DNA of 64,000 nucleotides from Diphasiastrum complanatum (Eukaryota; Streptophyta; Lycopodiopsida; Lycopodiales; Lycopodiaceae): contig CM055093.1 in assembly GCA_029204225.1 (NCBI GenBank), forward strand, positions 22,501,436 through 22,565,435. Reading direction: 5' to 3'. Within the stretch, counting starts at the first letter, position 1. Every line of letters begins with the position of its first letter. The notes under the pieces are model-generated. The model saw only the letters and a program-made list of their open reading frames with translations, made no database searches and was not told the origin of the DNA. Positions 23,690 through 37,700 of this stretch are shown one piece after another. A program made the position numbers and the translations under genes.

Positions 23690-26456
23690 CATAATTCTTC
23701 TCTCTCTCTCTCCCTCTCTCTCGCATTGACCTTTGGAATGACATCTCCTCATTTAACTCCCTACCCTCGATTCCTACTCGGGATTTTAACATGTATCTTC
23801 ATCCCCTTGATGGCCTCTCTCGTATTACTTTCGTTAAATGACTAGCTTGGGACTGCTTAATAGACGGTTTTAGCTTTACTAACGCTCTTTCTCTGTGTGA
23901 CTCACCTCATCTCCACATGTCGAACAATGGTCGCCTCCCTTCGTTCTACACTTCAGCCAGACTAGACAGATTCTACCTTTCCAGTCATGGCAATTGGATA
24001 AGCAATTTATCTTGCAGTACCATCCCATCTTTTCCTCTCTCTCAGTTGTCCTTCACCTCTCTCTTCCTTGCTAAACCCCATAAATGCCATTCCATTTATA
24101 ATTTGAATAATACCCTTATTTGGAATCCCTCTCTTCTATTACTCTGGATAGGGCCCGGTCAGCTAATCCTTCACTCAGAGCTGACAAATTTTTAGAAGCG
24201 TCCTCCTCGCTGAGAATCATTGACCAATCCAAAGCGGCCATCCTTCGTAAGAAATCCCACCTTAACTGGTTGCGTGATGTTGATCTTCCCTCTTCTTTCT
24301 TTTATAGAAAACTCCAGGGAAGACTCTTGTTAATCTCCTTATAAATGACACTGCTGTCCCTATCCCCGAAGCAATTTGCTCAGCCTTCTTCAACCATTTA
24401 TCTCGGCTATACAATCTGATCTCCCCTCCTAAGTCCTCTCTACCGGATCTCCCCTCTTATTGTTCCTTTTCTTCACTGCTTTCTCCTGATGAATCCTATT
24501 CCCTCTCCTCTCCGCTAACTTCAGAAGAGCTTCATCTTGCCCTTAAAGCCATTAACAGAGACAAAACCCTCGGGCCTGATGGCGTCACCCCAGTCTTTTT
24601 TTGCCCATTGGAATATAGTTGGCCCCTCCCTCCTTTCAGCTATCACTAATGTTCAGTCCTCGGGCTCCTTCTCTACGTCTTTTTCTCAGGGACTTATTAA
24701 ACTAGTCCCCAAAACTGAGCGTCCCAAGACATTTGCTGATTATCACCCTCTAACTATGCTCAACACCTCATATAAGATCATAGCAAAAGCCATAACAAGA
24801 AGAATTGCTCCTCTCCTCCCCATCCACCTTTCCAAAAGCCAGGCTGGCTTTGTCAAAGGCAGGTCCCTCTATGTCTAGTCGTCCATTGATTCCTCCCTCT
24901 GGTTTAATTATCCGGCTCTTTTGCTTAAGATTGACTTCAATAAAGCCTTCGACGGCATTAGCTGGAACTATCTTCGCTCTTGCTACTCTTCATTTGCACT
25001 GCCTGAATACATTACTAATCTTATTAGCCCTTTTTGCTTCTGCTTCCTCTTCCATCCTTTTCCAGGGTGTCCTGTCCCCCTCTTTCCTTGTATCATGTGG
25101 CATTAGACAAGGCTGCCCGCTCTCCCCCTATCTCTTTGTTATCGCTACAAGACCTCTTATATTCCATCTTCACAAGCTCAATTCCTCTCCTTTTTTTTGC
25201 CCTTACATTTTTCACGGCGTCTCACTTGGCTCCCAACTTTTTGCTGACAATTTGGCCTACGCTATTGAGTTACACCACCCTTTACCTCTCTTCTCCTCTC
25301 TGAGCTTACTCGTTTTTGTGAATTTTTCGACTCCTTGATTAATAATAGAATAATTTGACATCCTTGTTCTCTCGCATGATGTTCCTCCTGTCTGATGCCA
25401 ATAAGACTTAGGCCTTAACGTCCTTCCCCATGGAACTAGCTTCAGATTTCTTGGCTTCCCTTAGGGAGCTTTGCTCTCCAACAAAGACCGCTTTAACTAG
25501 ATTTTTGATAGAATCAAATCAAAAAAGTTATTATGGTCCTCTTCTGACCTCTCCTTTCCTACAAAACTCATAGTACTCAGACATATCATCTCCTCTTATT
25601 TTACTCACTTCCTTTTTATCTGGTTTCTTCCTCCATACTCCCTCTCCATTGCCAAGATTTTTCGAAAATTCCTTTGGAACAACAGACTTAGCCTCCTGAA
25701 CTGGGATATTTGCTCGGCTCCTAAAAAACTAGGAGGTCTTGGACTTCCTAAATCCTTCTACCACCTCCCTTACTCTCCTCTACAGACGTATTCATTCCAA
25801 TTTTTCCTTTCCCCAACCCTGGACTCTTATGATGACGGCTACCATTTCCCCTCTTAGGCAAAATTTTCTACTCCTCTGTTTTTTCTGCTACTAAAGAGCC
25901 CAATTTCACTTTCTCTTGGTATAACTCCAAATGGAATGTTTCCAACCCTCCCCTTCTCTGGAAGTCTAGGTTTCGGCATAACCACAAAATTAAACTGGCA
26001 AGCTCAGAGTCTTTTCCATGAGGATTATTCAGCTTTCTCTTCTTGTCCGAGCGAACTACATAGAGGATATGTCAAATGTCTGCTCTAAATGCAAAATATT
26101 GATGAGGATGTGACTCACATGTTCTTTCATTACTATGCTCCGCTTTGGAAGATAGTTACTGATCTTTTTATTGCGCGTTTTCATGCCAGATTCAAGAGAT
26201 TCAGCCACCTAGACCTACTGCTGAATGATATCATGTTTGATGATGAGAAGGTTAATAACTTCTGGAAATGTATTAGGATTACTACTTTATGGAATATTTG
26301 GCTTGACAAAAATAGTAGAGAATTTGGGAATGGTGATTTTTACATCCCTCCTCTACTCCTATTTCATGAGGCTCTGACAAGCTTTTGCTTCTTTAAGCTT
26401 TTTGTTGTTACTATGTACTTTGTAAAAAGTCTATAATCTAAGGTCAATTTATCCGA
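23690..26456 (+). mobile_element. L1-type LINE relic (endonuclease, RT, zinc-finger C-terminus)
   Basis: Frames in order give the end of an APE-type endonuclease (DFNMYLHPLDGLS...WDCLIDGFSF... and later SARLDRFYLSSHGNW), a linker (KSHLNWLRD...SFFYRKLQGR), then LINE reverse transcriptase: LVPKTERPKTFADYHPLTML, QAGFVKGRS, KIDFNKAFDGISWNYL (first catalytic Asp), GIRQGCPLSPYLFVI, and QLFADN where FADD is expected. These are followed by CSAPKKLGGLGLPKS and the zf-RVT tail (DVTHMFFHYYAPLW...). At least six frame changes or stops are present and the second RT catalytic Asp is Asn. ORF1 is not recognised. The element ends near a (TG)n tract and no poly(A) is seen. Confidence 0.88.
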
Positions 26457-26461
26457 GAGAA

Positions 26462-26466
<5 letters not shown>

Positions 26467-26507
<41 letters not shown>
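26467..26507. repeat. (TG)20 microsatellite at the LINE 3' end
   Basis: About 20 uninterrupted TG units begin 10 bp after the last LINE-like sequence. The tract may have grown from the 3' tail of the LINE. Confidence 0.95.
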
Positions 26508-26510
<3 letters not shown>

Positions 26511-28754
26511 GATAAAAAAATTCATCTAGGGTACCGAAACATGTGATGCTTATGTAAAAATGACAAAACAAGAGCACAACATAAATTTATTACATCAATG
26601 CAAGTATACACAAAATAATAGCACAAACAAGTCATATTTATTGATGTATACCACTCATGAAAGGCCGTCAAAGTATAAAAATAAAAAAAGAGTGGGACCT
26701 CTTCTAGGCCATTTTCTCGTTGATACGAATAGAATCTCTTTTACCATCTATTAATTTGATACATAAGCAAGTCTATTTTCATGTCAAATTGATATAATTG
26801 AATTTTGCACATCTATCCCTAGTTACATCCCAAAAAGTGAGCATGGGTTCAACTTCACTTTTGTGCACATATGCAACATCTCTAGAAGCCACATATCTTT
26901 GCCTAAAGATGGCGACGTTATTGATTTCATGTTGACTGGTTATTTTTGGTTTCAATTATAGATGTTGGAATAATGCAATCATTATTTCATATCTATGCTC
27001 CTCATTCTAGATTGCATGGTTCTTTGGAACATGCAAAAATCAAGGATCGAACCACACGTTGACTTGTGGACGTTTGGAGCCTTGTGCTATGTGGCTTTTG
27101 TGGTGTGAAAATTGTACAAATCATATGTAATGAAAGCTAGTTGAGTTATCTATAGTTGGGAAAAACAACACCACAAAAATGATGCATATTGTTCTATTGA
27201 TGAATGGATGGATGAATTGATTCATCATAAATATGGCCTAAAAGCTTCATAAAATTTCTGTTGCCTCTTTCCAGAACACAATTTTGTGTCACATCTACTT
27301 TTTATAAAAGTTCACTTGGGCATGCCAATTTATCACTAAGTAGTTAAAGCTTTTCACACGGGGTTGTTAATGATTTGATCTCTTATGTCTCCATTTTGCA
27401 TAGCAGATTGACGCCTTCAAGGAGAGGAACTAATATCCTAACAAACTTGCTACTACACAGCTGGGTTGTTTTTTGTCTCTTTGAACTCTTAACTAAATTA
27501 TGCATATGAAATGTTTGCTATGAAAGTCATTATGGATGTAATAGTGCTGTTCATTTGCAATTGTTTATGGGGATATAATTGCTTCAAGACGAGCTTTTTC
27601 CACATGCTTTTGCTTCGTCAGTGTTTTTCTTTTACTTTCTCACTCCTCTCTCACAATTTTGCTTCACTCCCCCATTCCTGTGTTCTTTGTTTTGCAGTTA
27701 ATTTTCATATTCAACACTTACGTGAAATTCTAACCTTATATTTCCAGGTCAAAATATCTTTGATGAATTACAACCCTAAGATAGATGCCTTTAAAAGCAT
27801 ACTTTATGATGGTTTAACCTTTCTCTTTGAAGATGGATGGCATATGCTTTGCAATTGATTTAGACGCTTGGAGATGATGTCAGATCATACTCAAAACACA
27901 ACCCCTTCTGCCAAAAAAACAAAAATAACCCAGAGCTTGTTTTAAAAAGAGCAAGTGAAGCTGCCGTCCTGGATTGCTCATTAAGCCATCAATGTTCTGG
28001 TTGGATAAACCTTTTCAAATAGTATATTGTTCTGAACCACAATGAGGATTGGACAGTATCGAAAAAGAAATATCTTGTAATAAATGAAACCTTCCAGTTT
28101 GTTACCTACGGCAACCATTAACAAAGTTTCCTGAAGGCATGGGATTAATATGTGGATCATTCTTTTACCTATATTTTCATTTTGATGTCTAAGGGCTTAT
28201 GTTTTGAATGTGATCCTGGTGATGGATGGTAAGGATCTCTTGAAACCTGTTTTGCAACAGTCTCACATCTCCAACTTTTATCGAGGAAGAACTAAGAAAA
28301 TGCCGGTGTTAGACAATCATCATTATTGTTGGACAACATACCTGTAGCAAAGGTGTCATCTTTTTCAAGAACAAGTCAAATGAATTGTATTTTGATTATT
28401 GTAAGGCAGGGCTCATGCGCCATATGCCTCGTAAAGAAATAAAATTGGTGGATTTATCAGTGTAGTATGTGTGAAACATTTAAGGGCGTTGCATGCCTAC
28501 GATATATTCCAGAGAAGTTCACCTTTCAAAACCTGTCCTAAATGCTCAAGATTACACCAGAATACATAACCCGATTTAACTGTCCTCAATAAAAGTAAAA
28601 AACCAGTTTGAGAGGTCATATTAGTGGGCACTTCAGTGTTCAAGCCTTGTAGAAACTTCGCTCATCAACAAAATGAAACCAACTTCCAATCGATTATCAC
28701 CTATCAACAATAGGGCACTGTTATAAAATTAATTATTATGTGGACAACAATATC
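26508..28754. other. No gene seen; 3' flank of the RRM gene
   Basis: No coding domain was recognised. The part next to 28755 should contain the 3' UTR of the minus-strand RRM gene, but no polyadenylation signal could be chosen with confidence. Confidence 0.4.
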
Positions 28755-31700
28755 TTATCTAGTCAATGAAATCAAATTACTTGGTGAAGCTTCACCAGAA
28801 TCAGAGCTTCTCCCATGCCACTGTAAGGAAAGTAAATATTTCAAATCCTCTATCTGTAGCATTGCCTTGCTGATAGTGGTTTCAAGCTTTTCTACAATTT
28901 GAAACTGCTGTGATTTAATCCATCTTTGTCCGTCAGCTGAAATGCTAAATTCTGGGGTTGCTCGGGGAGATAATCTTGGAGCTGGTTGAGCTTGCCATCT
29001 GTGTCTATCCATATGCACTTCATTCAGCCTGCATAGCACGTTGAGTCAAGAATACGCACACTTACAGAACAGGACTACCAAACGCAGTATTCAACTGTTA
29101 TTGGCAGAAAGTGTACAGATAGTTAACAAGTTGCAATAACAGAAATATCAATGTATGACCAACGCCCAAAAATGTCAAGATTTCAATCATAGTGAACACA
29201 AGCTAAAGCTTCAGTAAGCAATCACAAAATATGGCAGAACAAGCACTATAATACTCATCTCTATCTTAGAATTATTTAAACATATTATAAAAGTATTTGG
29301 GACCACTTTCAATCTAACTTAAATTACTTAAACTCAGTGGGTTGGAGACAACCAGAAAAGGGCGACCTCTTTGCCAACGGCCATTCTATCTGGGAAGACT
29401 TTACCAGCAAACATACAACACCCACAAAGTGTCAAACCATCTACTCCATCAAGCACATCACAGACCAATAACGGTGCCCAAGTGTGGGTAGATTACATGC
29501 ACAAACACACATCCACATATCTTCCATACATTCGTACAAAGATCAACATATTGCAATTCTACGAGTTGTTTTAGAACTATTTTAGAACATGCTACTGAGT
29601 TGTTTTGCCCCCTTACAGTTAAGTTGAATTAGAAAATTCAATAAGCTGGACAATAAAGAAGAAGAGACCTCTTTGTCCATTCTATTCATTCATATCTAGT
29701 GCTCCTTGTTTAGGCTCTAAAGCTTGTTTCTGGGATGTTACCAACGTCCAGTTTGCTCGCTCTACCTCTTGAGAATTTTAGCAAAAAGGCCATGACTACA
29801 TCTGCATACATTGATGTAAGCTTGCAAAGTACCCTACATACCAAAGGAGAGGTGCAATCTTCAAGTGTAAGGAGTCCACCTACAAAGAGTTAGAAGATCT
29901 ATCTCGTCATGTGTAGCATAGATCAAATGCTACAACATCCCTACTCACTTCATCAGCACCTAAGAGTAGGTACAACTCACATGCATAAGCATACATCCAC
30001 ATTGCTTTCATAACTTATTCTAGACCGTAGCTTTAAATTAGTGTCTTTATTTGAAATGTCTACCACTATACATAAAACAAGGAAGATATGGATATATTGA
30101 TGTTATGTCTAGGACATAGATGCACAAAAACGCGTTTCTGAGGAGATGTGTTTCGGAAACCGCATTTCTCAAACCAAAATCGTACTTAAAAAAAAAAAAA
30201 ATTGGGAAAAATAGCTTATGGCTGAGATTTTTTAGGGGATCAATGGTCAAACCAGCGTTTTGCCTCTCAGAAGTGTAGTAGATGGGGCACAAACAGATCT
30301 TATTTTCAATAGCTATTTGTTTGTTATTTCCTCTGGTCTTCGATAAATGCTCAGGGGGTTCGGGGGGCGGTAGCCCCCCGAGAAACGGGGGGTCCGGGGC
30401 ACAGTAGCCCCCCGAGAAACAGGGGGTCCGGGGGGCGGTAGTCCCCCCGGTGGGGGTTTGGGGGGCAACGCCCCCCAACGACAGGGTCCGCTTCATGATT
30501 TGCCCTTCCAACTCCCTAAGCGAAAACACACTTACTGGGACCATCTGTGATCGTAACGAACAGGCTAGAGGTTAGTTTTGAATTTTTATCCTTGACAGAA
30601 CCCAACATGGATTAATGCACCTGAACTGGACCATCCTGCACCCGAAACAGTCGGCAAACTACACAGTAATGATGCTCTTAATAAGAGCTTTCATCTGATA
30701 CCCATATTGCCCAAAAAAAAAAAACGGTTTTGGAATTTTTTTGAAATGTTCGAAAACGCGTTTCTGAATCGCATTTCTGACCGCGATTCTGAAACGTGTT
30801 TCAGAAATGCAGTGCATCTATGGTCTAGGATAATACTTAACGTAACAAAGATGTTATGTCTAGGATATTACTTCACATAACAAATGAGGTGTATAACCTT
30901 GAACTTTAGGGAATCCACCCAAAAAGCCTCAAACAATCTGTTCCATCAAGCATAGCACGGACCAAATACTACAACATCTCTACTCACATTGGCAGTGCCC
31001 AAGAGTAGGTTAGATCACATTCACAAACATATGTTCTAATAGCTTCCGTACATTTGTACAAAGAACAATGTATTGAGTTTCTATCAATTATTTGGAAGTA
31101 AAGGGCAGATTCAGTCACGATGAAGGCTAGCACTAAAGAGCAAAGCCAATTAAATTATGTCCCTACTTCCTCATAGAAGAATAAGGAAATTTACAAGATG
31201 CACCACTAAAGATAGAAAGAAATAAGACAAACTAGCTGCCTGCAGCTGGACGAAGATCTCAAATACCTTCCTTTCCTCTCATTCAAAGAATCCAACCGGC
31301 CTTGAAATCTAGGGTTTGCAGACCAAAAGAAAAAGAAAAGAATGAAACAATGTCAGAACCAAAATAGAAGATAACGTTTACACACTAATCAAAAACCAAA
31401 ATGATAGATGTGCTTGTAACCTGTCCAAGATACGAATCATGTTTCCTGATTCCTTTGGATGAAAATATACATCAACCACTCCACTTGCTCTTGGTTCAAC
31501 CTTTTGAAAATAGCCACATGATTTGCATGCATTTACAATCCTGTCCTCATCTGTCTGATATGAAATATTGGAAATTCGAACAACAGTCGTTCTCGGAGAA
31601 TCCAGCCTGCTTACACGAAATTGCTTTCCTCCTAAATGAACCCAGTGGGCGGCCAAAGCATTCTCCTTGGCTTCCTCGGACTGCAGTGATGTTTGAGCCA

Positions 31701-34700
31701 TGAGACATAAGAGGAATTGTGGTAATTAGCAGCATACATATATTATCTTACTTCATCATGTTGCATTTTCTATAAATGCATCCCAAGTCATGTCTAAGTA
31801 GCTTTGTCTGGGATAAAAAGTACCTGGAAACTGATAAGAGCAGCAGCAGCCCCAGAATCATCATCTTTGTAGTATGACCTCACAATTTCCCCATGTGTTG
31901 CAAGTGCTTCTTTAACTTCAGACAAGATTGAAGCAGGTATATTCTCAACCATAACTGGATAACCTTTGCAATCAGGAAGATTCTTCAAATTATTTAGAAC
32001 AGGAGAGTCTTGGACATGATCATCTGGCCCAGTGCGCTTTGTGATATTAAGATTTCTTCTAGCTTTCATGCTTAAACTTCTTACTGGTGATATACTAGGA
32101 CAAGGCTTGACCTTGATACCCTTTATCAAAACTTCCTTTCTGATTGCTTTTTTAAAGCCTTCCTCCGTCTACAAAGACCAACAAGAAATTTCAAAAGCAA
32201 AATACTATTCGTAAACATACTCAGGGGGTTAGAGAAAGAGAGCATAAGCTAAGAGACTCGAATGCTCATTTATAAAAAATATATCCTATTTTCTAAGTTT
32301 CACCGTACAAACAAGTTAATTGCCAAAAGACATCAATTGGCTACTGTGTTAGGGACTAACGAATTCTTCCAACTTACTGCATCGTAGAGATTAAACCACC
32401 AAACAGGGTCTGACCCCTACTTTCAAGGCAATACCAAATGGCAAAGCATACAATGTTCACACAAAAGCTAGCATAAGACCCAATGCATCATTAGCTTACA
32501 AACTAGAACATAACTCTCACTTTTCATTCAAAAAGCTTTCCCATGTCATCTTAAAACGATTGAGCATGCTTTCTTAACAAAGATAATGAATTCATGCTCA
32601 TGAACTCAATCATGAACCAAAAGGATTCCTGTTCCTTTTCCTAGGTTCCCATTCCAGTTCCTAAGTTCCTACGGCTTTTCTTGTTCCTAAAGCACCTTCC
32701 TATGACTGTGACTCTTCATATTCCTGTTCTTGTTCATGTTCCTATTCCTAAGTCCCGTTCGTATTCTTATTCCAGTTCCTATTCCCAAGAGCATCTTTAA
32801 CTTAGGTTTCAATTACGAACAGGAACCTCGGAACATGAATATGAACATAAACGCAAAATCTTTCTTTATGAGCAAAAACCTTTTTCAGAAACCCCAATGA
32901 TCTAATCATTTTCCTAAACTTATTTAGCCACACTCAAGTTATTTTTCAAATAGTAGGTTTTTTCAGGAACAGTTCCGTACCGTTCCTGGGAACTAAGGAT
33001 TAGAGATAAAGCAATGGAAAAACAACTATCACTTGGAAAGATCTGAAACATAAACTCGTTCCAGTAATAGGAAAACAAACATATCATTCAAGCAAAACCA
33101 AATCAAAGACAGGAATTTCATTCTACTTTGTGGCATCGGGACTCTCTGTATGACTCTAATCTACGATACTTATTTGAAGCAATATCTACCCTTCTACTAA
33201 GATTCGCAAGTGTACATACAACACTTTTTGCCAGTCTTAACTTGATACTACGTTTCAAGTTTTGCAACATGTATATGAGAAGAGAAGAAGGGACCATAAC
33301 AGGTACATAAGCAGGGAAACTCCTGAAAACATGTAGGTAAGAGCAATTTCTAATGGACAAGCTTCACAAGTCTTAAAAGACTCTAGCTTCAGAGGTGCAC
33401 CGTCTTTGCACAGGCACTCAAATGGGGCTTCAGCATGAATGAATTCTTGGTGGCCATGTGACAAAACATCTACATTGCAACTTTGTGAACTTGTTTATTG
33501 ATTTAGTGCCATTAAATGAACCATAACCACTGGCAAACACGTGAGCTCTCAATACAGATGGATAATCTGGGCAATCAAAGTTTCCATGCTGTTTATAAAT
33601 ATCTACTTCAACTTTCACAAAATTTTCTGGAGAAAAGATGTATCAACACTCTTATAAAACAAGTGGCTCTTCTTGCAGAGAATTTTATTCAGGAGACTTT
33701 CCATAAACTCTCAAGTTCAAAACAGAACGTACATCAAAACGAATGAACCCGTACGTAAGCGGAGCATCTGGATTCTTCCTGGGAACTGGTTTAGCTCTTA
33801 GAATTTGTCCACAATCCCAAAACGCTTCCCTGAGATCAGCTTCCGTAGCATCTATATGCAAAAAGCGTACACAAACTTCATGACCTGAATCTTGCACATC
33901 AGCTCGCAATACAGCCCCTTCATCTGGTACACTGAACCCATGTGAGGCCGATTCCAAGTCATCTAGTTGAGGATAATCAAGAGATGTAAAATCTGTATCA
34001 TCGCCTTCTGCACTCTCTCCTTCTCTTGGCAATGAGCACATCTTAGGTTTTAGTGAAGGTTCATCATGGATTTTTTTCAAAACAGGTGGTGTCTTACTAT
34101 TGGCTTCTGATGAAAACTCAGCACCACTTTCAGGTCGGCCTGTAGTTACAGCATGTAGGCGCTCCCACAATGTCCTTTTCCCATCATTGCTCAGTTTTGG
34201 GATTTGCTCCTTAGATAATATCCTACCTGCAGATATCAATTTCTTTGAGGTTCTCTTCTCCATAGAAGGATATTTGTAGCTCGTACCCTTGCCATGAACT
34301 TTTTCCAAGGAAACAGTTCTCTTGTTGCGAGATTCTAAGAAGACCTGTGAACAACTTTGTTGATGACCTGAAGTGGTTATAGCATGTAGGCGCTCCCAGA
34401 GAGTCCCTTTGCCATCAATTCTCAGGTTTGTGATTCGTTCTTCCGGAACAGTCTTTTCTTCAGATATCAGCTCATCCGATAATTTACCATCACTATCAGC
34501 ATTTTTGAGCCTGGTACTAGCTATGCCACCCACATCACCACTAATAGGGACTACGGTCTCTTGTGGCTGATTGAGAGCTGAATGACTAGTATCAGAAGAA
34601 GAAGTTGATCTAGTCAGCATCTCAGTCCCCTCTCCTATAGAAGATCCTAACTCTTTCTCAGCCGATTCAAGCTGTTTGCAAAATCCATCCGTCTTTGCAG

Positions 34701-37700
34701 CTTCTGCTTTCACCCTACCTTCTAATTCACTTAGAATCTCCTTAACAGTTAGCCTGGAACCACCAGTTTCCTTAACTACAATCGAAGCACTTGGAAATCT
34801 CCCTTGATTCAAAGCCATGTGCCTGAAATAATAGTCTTCCTTGAATCAACATCTCCCTTCTAGACACTGCACAAAAACTCTCAAAAAAAGCACAAAGCCT
34901 TGGTTGAAGTTTTAGCCCTTTTTAGCATTTACAATTCCCTGTTATCAACCCTACTTACGAGTTTCAGCATCCAAAACACCAACTATTCACACACTTCCTT
35001 TGCATACTAGCTAGCAAATCCTCTCCCTTCAGCAATTTCTTATTGTTACCATTTGACTCAAAACCTATAAATTTCAAATATTTTCATCTTATTTTTATTT
35101 TTTAAGGATCAACAATTAAATGCAAAAGAAAAGAACACAGGACAGCAGAAAGAAAGCACAATCTTTGGCTCAATATTAATCGTGATCTAAGGACTTGGAA
35201 GACCTGAAAACTAATTATCTGAAGAAAAAAAAACATTTCAAATGTCTTCAACATGAAGCATACAATTCCTACAATTCTTCCATGCACTGCAAATAGAAAC
35301 AGAATTGTAATACTACAACCATATAAAAGGAAAAAAGAATTACTATAAGGATAAATCTTCAAATCATACTTGAGGACAAAAGTCTCCACAACATTTGCAC
35401 GCTCTTTTCGTGAGAGCCTCTCCTTTCTGTTCAATGTGGCAGTGCAGACTTCCGAAAAAGCTGCTGCTTCCCCTCCAAATGATCTCATATGATCACATCT
35501 TGGAGTACTTAGCATTGCTCCTACACCTGCAGCCAAGCAAATTTTAATTTAGGTTTAAAGTAACTTAAATTGCAAAAACTTGCAACTAGAGAAGAAAGAC
35601 ATGCACCTAGCTCGTGATTCTGATAAGCTAACCATATAGAACCATTACATGAAAATTACAGTCAAAACCATTGATCTGTATACATGCATACCTTCTAAGC
35701 GAACCTTTGTAAAGAGAGACAAGCTAACAATAGTAAATAAGGACTGAATGTAGAGACACAGTTTCAAAATCTCCAGAATGATTACATTGTCTCTACTTTT
35801 CTTGATTGGTAATATCAAGTTTCATAATGCTTCACTGAGCTTCATGATTTGTACATCTCCTTAATCTCTCCAATTTTGTGCAGATAATAATGCATAGAAA
35901 GGACTCCTCAAATACTTAAGATGCTTTTGGGTTTTGATCTTCAAAGGGGAGAGCACGTCAGCTGGTGAACAAGGCACTAAAGGAATGACATAGCTTTGCA
36001 AGGAAACCAGTTCGAATCGTGATTCGAGAAAACTCTACATCAACTATGTCAAAGGAGAGGACTCTTGTCACCATTTTAACTATGTTGGATATTGTCATTC
36101 AAAGAAGAGGAAGAAAAGGAACCTGAATTTCAAGAATTCACAAAAAAAATTGCTAGTAGGTGATTACAAAAATCAATAAAGAGCTCGAAACAATGTAGAT
36201 ATACACAAACAAGCTGAACCTATAGAAATATAGCAAAGAAGAATTATGGAACAGAAAAAATGGACTGATAGGCTTGTAATAACACTCAAAACTAGAAGAA
36301 ATACCTCATTAAGATTGATGTCATTGTTTGATTATGTAGTCGGAGAGTGTCACGATAATGTCGATTCGAATAATCAACTACAAAAAACATCTGATACTAA
36401 AATTGATAAAACTTCATCATAGAACAACTAGAAACATCTTTGAAGGAGATTGTTCATTATTCATCAATCATAGTCTTTTTATGCTTTATGTGGTGCCATG
36501 TATTGAATCTGTTCATAACTTGGTGATAGAGAATTTTTTGTAGCACTCGATTTGGGCGCTAATTTTCTTTGTTTTCATTTTCTTTTGGGGAGAAAACCAT
36601 AGATTTGTTTTTTCCCTTTAGTTTACTCTACATTAACCAAATTTTTATGTTTGGGTCATTGGATTCCTTGCCTCAAATAGGTCAAGAAGAAATAATCTTT
36701 GTGTGGCATATTTTTTGAAAACTTTAAATCCAAAAATCCTAAATTTCAATGTAGGTCAAAGTCATCTCTTTTCTATTTTTTGGCAACAAAAGTTGGAATT
36801 AACTACATTTTTGGGAGTGTTGGGATCAAGGTGCATTCATAGAAACAAACAACACGTCAATTGGAGTTCTCATTGAAAGGTTATTGCAATATAAAAAGTC
36901 TAGTCAAAGAGGGCTGCGCAATTTATCTGTTCAATATTTGATTGGATCCTTGTTTTTTACCATTCTACAACCATTGTAATTCCTTGTTTTTAATTTACAT
37001 GAAGTGGAAGTTATTGCAAAGTCAAATGTTGGTCAAACGAGGAATGTTTCAAGATTTTGTTTAGATTCTTAGTGGATCTGAATGTTCCTTAGATTTGAAT
37101 CTGCTGCTAACCTTGGAAAGTAAAATGGTCTTTTAAGTAGAAAAAGATACATGTTTTTTTAATGGCATAACAACACATTTTTGCATGCATCATTGTCTAG
37201 TATGTCGACAATGATGCATGCAAAAATGCATGCAAAACCATAGTTACCATAATGCAAAAACGTTTACAATACATCAACCCCAGAAAGGGAACACATATGG
37301 CAATTTTGAACACACATACAAATCAATACACCATGTCATCAACATTTTCAAAACCATAAGAAAAAATCCAAAAGAAAGTACACAAGTCAAAACCTGAAAC
37401 AGCCCAAAAATAATCTAAAATCTCAAATAGCCCAAAATTTTTAAAACAGTTTGTTTTGTTAAGGTAAAACCTTGATCATTTGAACATACATTCTTTAATG
37501 AGTTGTGTTCTGTGTGAAAGGTAATGTACCTGTATAAGTGGTGTCAAAATAAGGCTACAATAAGCAATTAGGCATTCAATACATTGCATTCAACTGTAGG
37601 AATAGCACTGTGAACTATAGTTTACAGAGGCAATAATATCAATCTTCCATATGCTGCCCAGAAACAGTCTTGAAAGCAGCCACGTCCCATTAACCATCTA

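Noticed and set aside
30047-30544. Pro/Gly-rich minus-strand frame of 165 codons
   Set aside because: It runs through the GC-rich hairpin repeats of the hAT-like element inside an intron, so it is not a gene.
33255-33640. Minus-strand frames in intron 3 of the RRM gene that look partly coding
   Set aside because: They need a frame change, have no recognisable domain, and the flanking exons already join in phase without them.
35945-36045. tRNA-like B-box (AGTTCGAATCGTG)
   Set aside because: An A-box is weak and no cloverleaf can be formed, so it is not a tRNA gene.
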